Positions 23,745 to 33,300 of a stretch of 64,000 bases of DNA are shown here, one piece after another (the stretch's first letter is position 1; each line of letters opens with the position of its first letter). The notes under the pieces are model-generated. The model did not search any database. It was not told the origin of the DNA and saw only the letters and a program-made list of their open reading frames with translations. The stretch comes from Nostoc sp. UHCC 0702 (GTDB taxonomy: Bacteria; Cyanobacteriota; Cyanobacteriia; Cyanobacteriales; Nostocaceae), in assembly GCA_017164015.1 (NCBI GenBank), contig CP071065.1, forward strand, positions 4,999,918 through 5,063,917, written 5' to 3'. Position numbers and translations under genes: made by a program.

Positions 23745-24278
23745 ATGATTAAACTGCCTTTTATTGTTGAGCCAAAAATAGAAACTTGTATTCTTGGAAA
23801 TCCCCAAATAGGTGAGGTAGAGATTCCCAAATACTGGGGGCTTTCTAGTCAAGAGGAAGAATTTATTGCTCTTCACACTGCAAATTTGCCAGAAAGTTAT
23901 AAGTTAGCTGTTCAGTGTGCCACTAATATTGCCTCGGTACTTAACGCAAAAATTATTGATGTGGCTAATGCGTTGTTGCTTTCCGATTATGACTTTTTCA
24001 AAGATAATCTTGGCGAAATCTTTAAGTTTAACGACTTGAGCAGAGAAAACGCTGTTAAGGGAAAGCTAGTAATGGCAACAGCGATTATTAAATATCGTTT
24101 GGTCAGTGAATGGACTTTGGAAGACACTTACAACCCTGACCAAATTCCTCCAAGGCTGGTAGAGAAAATTGGTGATTTTGCTTTTAATGAGCGATTGGGA
24201 TGGCAAGACGAGGAATCAGAACCTGACAAAAAAGATGAGGAATCAGAACCTGACAAAAAAGACGAAGAGCAGGAATAA
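23745..24278 (+). CDS. Second tail assembly chaperone-like protein
   Basis: 177 aa, directly upstream of the tape measure gene, the standard place for a tail chaperone. It is related to the 20420 product: LPFIVEPKIETCILGNPQIG and MATAIIKYRL correspond to LPFQVSPQISKIPVGNSQTG and MVTAIIHHRL. The C-terminus has a 27-bp duplication coding DEESEPDKK twice (about 24210-24263). No frameshift signal is supported here: the A6G run is in the wrong phase. Two chaperone paralogues in one tail operon are unusual. Confidence 0.6.
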   Translation: MIKLPFIVEPKIETCILGNPQIGEVEIPKYWGLSSQEEEFIALHTANLPESYKLAVQCATNIASVLNAKIIDVANALLLSDYDFFKDNLGEIFKFNDLSRENAVKGKLVMATAIIKYRLVSEWTLEDTYNPDQIPPRLVEKIGDFAFNERLGWQDEESEPDKKDEESEPDKKDEEQE

Positions 24279-24374
24279 ACACGACAAACACCAAGCTCAA
24301 TAGGTAAATAAAAATTTGAACAGTGGCGAGGTGCAATATGAGCATCTCGCCACATTATTAATTAGGATAAAAAC

Positions 24375-27300
24375 ATGAGTGTTTTAGGGTCTGTTGCGAT
24401 TGAAGTCGGGCTGGATGAGAAAAGCCTTGATAGACAGCTTGAGCTATTAGAAAAGCGAAAAATCAAGCCTCTACGGCTCAAGGTAGAGCTAGATGCTGTT
24501 AATTTGCAGCAACAGACTAAGCAGTTATCACAGCAACTTGACCCTATCAAAGTTGATTTATCTCCTAATGTTGAGGATTTTCAGAAGAAGCTGAAAAAGT
24601 TAGGTAGTTTGGTTGATTGCATTCCCATCAAGTTATGTCCTGATGTTGAAGATTTTCACAAAAAGCTCAAGCAGCTACCTCAAAAGCTTGACCCTATTAA
24701 AGTTGATTTATCACCTAACGTTCAGGATTTTCAGGATAAATTACGGCGACTTGGGCGTATAAGCCCGATTGATGTTGAGGTCAGGGTTGACAAGAGAGCA
24801 GTTAAAGCCCAATTTGAAGAAATTGGCAGATATGCTTCTGAGGGATTTGCTCAGGGTTTTTTGACTGAGGATGTTGGTAAATCAGCAGCCGAGTCTTTGG
24901 TAAGAAATGTTAAGCAGCAATTAGGTATTCAATCGCCGTCAAAGGTTTTTCGTCAGATTGGTAAATATTCTATTGATGGGTTGATGGAGGGGCTGAAGGT
25001 TGATAGTTCCGAAATTAAATCTATTGTCAATGATATTGAAAATCAATTTAGAAATTCTAGAGTTCAGATTAGTTTAGATATTGATAAAATCAGTACTAGC
25101 GGTAAGCTGAAAGTACAAACCCTCGCATCACAAACAGAAAAAACTACTGATTTTACTAAAAATATCACTAAATCCATAGAAGAGGGATTCCAAAAGGCTA
25201 AACCTAAAGCTAATTTTTTGGGAGCCATCTTTGGAGGGGTCGGATCACTAGTCAGTGTTCCGCTAGCTGCTGCGTTTAGAGGTGTATTTGAAGGCATTGG
25301 AACACCTTTAGGCTTGCAGATGGGCACTGGTGTATCCAAGGCTATCCAATCGACATTAGGGCAAAATATTGGCTCGTTAGAATTGGTATCCCAAAAGGCC
25401 ATAGAAAAATCTTTACAGGCTATTCCTGATGCTACTGAAGCAATAGTTGAAACTATCAAAGCCAATCCCATTGGCAATGCAGTAGTCAAGCAGCTTGAGT
25501 TATTGCAAAGGACTCTTGATTTATACAATATCAATTTATCTCCTCAAAAAGCTGTTCAGTCTTTAGCTACAGACCAAGAGAGAGCAGTTGCTTCATCCTC
25601 AGCAACTTTTGAATCTCAGCAGTCTGAATTTAAGTCCCGCAAAAAAGCTAAAGCCTCAGCCAGTAACGAATTCGTTTCTCTTGTAGGTAGGCAAGGGGAA
25701 ATAGATAAAATCAGCCAATTAATAAAACAAAAAGAGCAAGATTTAACAGCAAAACTGAAAAAACTTCAGTTGACTCAAGATGCTATTGCTTCTTTAGAAG
25801 CTCGACTACAAAAAATTGCCGAATTACCGCAAGAACAAAGAGCAGCAACAGAAGCGCCTATCAGGGGAAAGATTACAGAATTATCCGAGATCTTAGAGGG
25901 CGGAAATGCAAGTATCGAACAAGATACTAAAGATATTGCCTCTCTTGGAAAAGTTAAACTTGAATATTTTGAAAAATTAAGTAATCAAATCAAAATTTTA
26001 GCTAATTTAGGAATCGAAACTGATTTATCCTCTCAATCAGCAGTAATTCTAAAAGGTGTAGAGGTCTTTGAGCAGATGGCGGTTGCTCAAAAAGCACTTC
26101 AAGAAGCTCAAAAAAATACCAAAACTAACGCTAAAACTCCTGAAACAATTCGGAATAAAAAATTAGATAAATTAACCACTTTAGCAGATTCTGCCAAAGA
26201 TAAATTAGATAAAACAATAGTTTTACCCGATGCCACTCCAGCCCAGATTCAAAAACTCAAAAAGCGTTCTGCCGCTGCCAATAAAGCACTCGAATTGTAC
26301 AAGTTAGAATTAGCTGATCCTGCTAAAGAAATTGAGAAGATTAACCAAAAATTAGCCAATGGTAGAGAGACGCTAGCTAAAAATATTCAGGAACTACAAG
26401 CTAGACTAACTCAAGCTATTCCTGCACTTTTTAGAGAGGCATCACATGAAGTAGTTAAGGTTAGTAATCTTGGTGAAATTGCACCACAAAAACCCAAATC
26501 GCTCATACAAGAGCAGAAAGAATATTACAGTGAAACCGCTATCCTACAAAGGGAACAAGGCAAGAAAAAAGAGCAGGAAATAAAAAGAACTATTGCTAAT
26601 AGCCGCTCCGAAACTGAGTTACCGCGAGAATATAGAGAGATAGTCAAAGATGTAGCCAATTTGTATGCAGGTCTTAAAGTTAAATCGAAGGAGATGCCAT
26701 CACTGAAGGCATCTGGCACCCAAGAGAAATTAGGATACTCAGGCCAATACGACCCTAAAAAAAACCAAGTATTAGTCAGCGATGAATTGTTTTCTAGGGC
26801 GTTGACTGGAAGTTTGACCTCACAGGATATATCTACACTAACCCATGAAATAATCCACGCAATTGACTATGGATTTGGGAAAAAAACCCAAATAGACGCG
26901 GCTAGTTCTATTCGCAACATCCAGCCAACAGTTGAGGAATTAAGAATTGAAGGCGCACGTATTGAAGGTTCTACTCGCTTTGAAGATGCCGAAAAAAACT
27001 ACGGGCAATCACGAGATTTATCTAGAACACTAGAAACTAATGCCTATATAGGCGATTTAAGACTCTCTCCAGAAATATTGAAGTGCGTAGAAAAAAGACG
27101 TGCAATTCACAATTTTGAAACAGAGTTTGGGCGAGGCGCTCCTTTAGCGGTTAATCAATTCAAAGAGTTAAATGCGTCTGTAATATCTACAGCATCCCAA
27201 AAGCCTCAAGAATTACTAACTCGACAAAAAGCAATATTACAACAAGGATCAACGCAGTTAAAATCGTTAATTGATAAAGCAAGAGAATCGCTTCACATCT

Positions 27301-30300
27301 TACCCACAGAAGAAATAATTGAATTACAGCTATCAATTAGGAAGGTTATAGCGGACTCTATAGCAGCGATCCAGAAAGAAGAAACATCTTTGCTCGAAGG
27401 CGCTACAGAGGCGAATACTTCAGTTCAAAAAGAACTTGAGCCAGTAGTTAAAGATATCCCCAACATTGAATTACCAATACCTACTAGCAAATCTGAGCTA
27501 CAATTTAATTCTTCTGGAGATGTACGGGCATTCGCTACTGAAAATCTTAACGCTAGGGGCGTGAAAGATTTGGCGCGACGGATGGGGATTGATACTAAAA
27601 ATGCTAATAAAGAATTTCTGATCAATGAAATTGCTGCATTCGGTGGAACTTTCGATAGTAGGCAGCAAATCGCACAATTAACAAGTCAATTATCACCCGA
27701 TAAATTTTTAGCCAATTCCCAAGTTAAAGGCAAAACATCTTCTCTACCCGAAGCTCAAAAAGCTATCAGTGATCTGAAAAAATCTCGTAAAGCCTTGGCT
27801 GATGCACTGAAGCTTGCACAAGAACTTGATGAGGATGAGCGCCAAATAGTTTTAGAAAGTGTCGTCGAAACCGCACGAGAACAAGAAGCGATCGCCAAAT
27901 CATTAAGTAGTGAATATCAACTGACTCCAGCGCAAAGCAAGTCACTGGGAGGAGTCAAAACCCAGTTTAAAAATATCTCTGACCAAGCAAAAATCGCGCT
28001 AACTGAAACCAAGCCGCAGCCAACAGGGCAAGAACTAGGAGCTAACTTGGTTAATGCGATTGGCTCAGGGATGATCAATGCCACTGCTAAGCCTGTCAAG
28101 GAAGCAAAAAAGGTAATGGCAGCAATTGAGACTGCCGCCAAAGACCAAGCCGAGATTAAATCGCCTTCTAGGGTGTTCCAGAGGATTGGTAAATTCCTGA
28201 CCGAGGGTTTATCGATTGGTATTGGACAAGGAGCGAAATCTACTCAAGATGCTATTTCTTCTGTAATCAAGGGCGTTGAGAAAATGCCGCAATCAGTTGG
28301 CAAGCTCAAGATATCCAACGATGCAGCAAATCAGGTCAAGAAACTTCAAGAAGAAACTCGAAAAGCTACAGAAAACTTTCAAAAGCTTTTCCCGGAAGTT
28401 GTGAAAATGGCAGGGATTGATCCTGTAACAGTTAAAGATAAAATACCAAGAGTTGCTTTTCTTGATTTACCTGGTACTGCTGGCAATTATGAATCCACAA
28501 CAAATCGAATTGCTCTAAGTCAAAACACTAGAAAAAGATTAGCTTCTGGTAATTTAATCAAAGATGATATTGATACAATTGCTCATGAAATCCGTCATGC
28601 AATTCAGATGGCTTTTGGCAACTTGAAACTGGTGGATTTTGAGCAACATAAAGATGTACCTGTGCCACTGATGTCTATAAAGGATCAAAGAGCAGCAAAC
28701 ACGGCACTAACATCTACCAATTCATACGCTGAAAACTACAAAAAAAGAATAGGCTTAAAGCCATCAAACCAGCATTTAAAGACTGTTTATGATTTGGAGG
28801 CTGACGCGGTTGCTTTTGCTGCTCAAGTAGCTGGAGTGATTCATAAAAATATCAAAGCTATTCTTAAAGCCGCAAACCAATCGCCCTCTGAAGTAACGTT
28901 TCCACCGCCACCCAAAACAACACTTCCACCACCTCCACCACCGCCTTGGGAGATGGTGAAGGCAGTTGTGCCGTATGAGTCAAAATTACCTGCACTCAAA
29001 CCCAAAACAACACTTCCACCACCTCCACCACCGCCTTGGGAGATGGTGAAATCCCTAGTTCCACCGCCAACCAAAACAACACTTCCGCCACCTCCGCCAC
29101 CTCCTTGGGAGATGGTGAAGGCAGTTGTGCCGTATGAGTCAAAATTACCTGCACTCAAACCCAAAACAACACTTCCGCCACCTCCACCACCGCCTTGGGA
29201 GATGGTGAAGGCAGTTGTGCCGTATGAGTCAAAATTACCTGCACTCAAACCCAAAACAACACTTCCGCCACCTCCACCACCGCCTTGGGAAATGGTGAAA
29301 TCCCTGGTTCCACCGCCAACCAAAACAACACTTCCGCCACCTCCACCACCGCCTTGGAAAATGGTGAAATCCCTGGTTCCGGTGTCACCTAAACCTCCTG
29401 TAACACCCCGCAAATCCTCACCCTTCCCAATTCCGCCGTCACCCGCACAGGTTGACCCCAAGTTTGGCTTACCCATCAAACTGAGAGAGCTTTTTGACAG
29501 AGTTGTTGATACAGGTGAGCTATTAAAGATAGTTTCTGACATTCAAAAAGATCAGACAAAAGGTCTAGAGAAAAAACTTAAAGAATACGACCAAATAGTT
29601 CAGATATACGATGATCTAGAAGCAGAAAAACTTAAAGACAATCAAGCTTTAGATGATAAATTCTCACCCGATAAAATTGATCAACAGCGTGAAACTATTA
29701 GACAGAGAGCAAAACTATCCGCTAATTTAGAACGCAAATATGGCATGGAGGGACTAGCGCCAGAGATATTACCTGAGCGCATTCAAGAAAGGAGTGAAAC
29801 TGCACCAAGTCCTTCAATATTTCAAAGCATTAAAGATGTCTTTAAATCTTTTGATAATAGCATTGCTAAGCGGGTTAAAAAGCGTGCTGCTCAGTTAGCG
29901 ATAGAAGTAGATACTGCGATCGCACCATCTTTAGAAACAGGCGCTATTGCTGCACAGCAGCGTGGAGATAAGGCTGAGCAAAAACAATATCAAAAATTAG
30001 CAAAGCAAGCTCGTGCAACAACTAAAGGCATAGCTAAAATTCTAGACTCATCTGAAGAACTGACACCTAAGCAAGTCAAGCAACTTGATAGGCTCACTCA
30101 GCAGCTTGAAAAAGTTTATGATGCGATCGGTAGACCCTTGCCAAGTCAGGGATTTTTAGAATCGTTCGGTATTGGATTGTCTGGATTATCTAAAAACCTG
30201 GGCGGATTTATCAAAGGCGCGATCGCTTTTGCTGCTACTTCTTACTTGCAAAATTTCTTCCAGAGCATAGCCAAGGATTCTTTCTTGGCTTACGTTGAAC

Positions 30301-33300
30301 TTAATCGCCTCAAAACCGCGCTCAATTTCGCTTCAGGTGGAAGTGCAGGCGGCGCTCAAAATTTAGCTTTTGTCCGCAAGACCGTTGATGACCTCAAAAT
30401 TCCTCTAAAGGCTTCAACAGAGGGTTTTACAAAACTAGAATCTTCTGCTCGCGGATCTGCGTTGGCCGGGAAAGACGTTAAAGAATTGTTTAAAGGCTTA
30501 TCTCAAGCCAGTACAGTGTTAAGTCTTTCTGCCGAGGAAACACAAGGGATAACAACAGCAATTAGCCAGTCGATTTCAAAAGGGAAGCTCCTAGCAGAGG
30601 AGCAAAACCAGCTAGCAGAGCGTATTCCAGGTATTTTTGGTATTATGGCTAGAGCTGCTGGAGTAACAGAAGCAGAATTTACTAGGCTGCGTGATGCTGG
30701 ACAGGTGTTATCTGTTGATTTTTTCCCGAAATTTGGTAGGCAACTGCAAGCTGAATTTGGCGATGCAGCCAAAGATGCGGCGGGTAATGCTCAATCAGCA
30801 ATTTATGATTTAGAGAATTCTTTCCTCAGTTTACAGCAGGGCATTGGTGAAGGAGTTTCGCCAGCTGCCATATTGGGACTGAACACCTTGTCTGGTGTGG
30901 TCAAGGGTTTAAACCAATTTTCTAAAGAATTGGGCTTTAGTTTGCTGGCAGTCTCATCTGTACTTGCTATCAAGATGGTCGGGGCGTTGCAGGCAGTGGT
31001 CGCTGAGTTGATAGCTACAAAAATGGCGACTGGTACATTGAGCGGGGGCATGGCTCAACTCGGTAGAAATTTGAACAATTCCGCCTCTGTTCAATGGGCT
31101 GTTGGAATATTTGCAGCCCTAGAACTGGTTAATTTGTTAAATCAGGCAATTAACACCGAATTAGTGCAATCCTTCGACAAAGCTGCCAAAGCTGCTAGGA
31201 GGGGTGCAGAAGAATCAAGGAAAGCCTTTGAGAAACCTGCTAATGGGAAGGCTCAAGGAGAAATAGATCCTGAAGCTTCCAGTGGATTTGGCAAATTTGG
31301 TGATTCGCTGATCAACTTCCTCAACAAGGATTTAGGCCCAATTAAGGGAGGTTTATTCGGTAACAAAATCAAAACCTGGGGTGAATATGAAAGAGATTCA
31401 ATCATCAACGATATCGAAGAACAGGGGCAAGCCCTAGCTCAATCAAACGCTGAAACACGCTATCGTATTGCAGAGTTAAAAACAGGTAAAGGCGAGGCTG
31501 GTAAGCTTCGTGGCATTGATTCCGAGTTAAAAACTGCCGAAGAAGAAAGAGCGATACTACAAGCTAGGATTAAACGCGAATTTACCGACAAAGGTCAAGT
31601 CATTCCTTCAGAACTCAAACAGCAACTCGAATCTCAAAATCTAAAAATTACTCAATTAAATAATCAACGCTCTGAAATCGCTACTCCGTTAACCCTAGAA
31701 CTAAACCGCAAAAACCAAGAAATTGCAGCGATTCAATCCAATTTAGAATTATTGCAAAATCCTGAAAAAATCAAAACTTTGGGAGGTGAGGCGGTAGCAG
31801 AGAAACAGCGTCAAGAACTGCGACGGCAGCTTGAATCGCATAAGCTTTTTCGTGACGCATTGGCTAATACACTAGCATCGTTAAGAGTTGACCCCATACT
31901 CGCATTTAATCAAGCATTAAGACAGTTAAATTTGACCTTAGCTGAGGGACAAGAGAAAAATAAGCTAACCCTCTCAAAACGCAAATTAGCCAACACAAGA
32001 GAAGCGATAACAGGCTTCTCCAGCAACAAATTAGCAGCCAGACAATTGGCTCTCAAAAATGCCAATGATGAATTTCAATCTGCTCAAACCGATGTCAATC
32101 TCAATGAGAAAGCGGTTGCAGCATATGAACAGGAGATTAACAAATCAGGCTTTCAAGCCACACTACAACGCTTAGGACTAACACCAGATGCCAGTGTATC
32201 TAAAATTGATGATGTATTGAAATACACTACAGATGAGGCTGACAAGGGAACACTAGAAAAGCTAAAGGCTGGTCGGGAATCTAAAGCGAATCTCATTCAA
32301 GTTCAACAAACTGCTGCTGATGCAAAACAACGCCTCAACCAACAAATTCAAGATAATTCACTTTTTAATATTGATGAATCTACGGCTTCCTCTCGCGCTC
32401 GTATTACCAAATCCGAGAACCGAAACATTGCTCAAATCAAAAACGCTCAGGCAGCAAAGCGCTTAACAGACGAAGTTGTTGCCGAAGAATTGGCTAAAAT
32501 TCAACTGACTAGCACACAACAGCAAAAAGCAAGCCTGAACGAGCAATTAACTGCACTCCGTACCTACTACAAACAAGGTGCAATTAGTGCCGAGGAATTC
32601 GCCAAACGCGAACGCGACCTGACCACAGAACAAACCAACATAGAACGGCAGGAGGCTGAGAATCGCCTAGCCGTACAGCAAGCACTACAAGCACGTCGCA
32701 TCAAGGATCTCGAATTTGCCAACAAGAAAGCTGAAGCAGCAATTACACTCAGTCAGACCACATCTAATACTGCGGTCAAGCTGGGGATATTGGGCGGGGA
32801 TTTGGACAGCCAACAAGCCTCACAAGAACAAAATAAAATCGACCAGAAGGCAACTACAGATAAAATTGCCTTAATTAATCAACAAATTACCCAAACCAAA
32901 AAACTGCGTCAGGAAGGACTGTTAAACGCCAGGGAAGCAGCAGAAAAAGAGCTATCCCTCAACCAAGAACTCTCCCAATCTAACCAGCAACTAGTTGACC
33001 AGCAAATTCAAGCTCAGGAGCAGCTAAGAGCAGCCATTGATAAAGCTTTTCAGCGTCGTAAACAACAGTTAGATCTAGAGAATTCTCGCCGCGATACCAA
33101 CACTACTGCTGAAGCGCTAGCAATTTTCAAATCATCCTCTGCTCTCGATTTGCGTGGTTTAGAATTGTCAACCAGTGGCAAATCCTTAAAAAATAAACAA
33201 GCCTATCTTGCCTCTAAAAAGTCTATTCTTGAAGAAGAATTGGCTGGCATTGACAAATTGAAATTATCAGAACAGGATGCAGCCGATAAAAAACGCCAAT

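Noticed and set aside
24210..24278. Second frameshift signal in the 23745 gene
   Set aside because: AAAAAAG runs occur, but the zero frame reads AAA AAA G, the wrong phase for a -1 slip, and there is no downstream hairpin or overlapping frame.
28841..29542. Glycine-rich minus-strand reading frame
   Set aside because: Antisense reading of the poly-proline repeats of the tape measure; no RBS.
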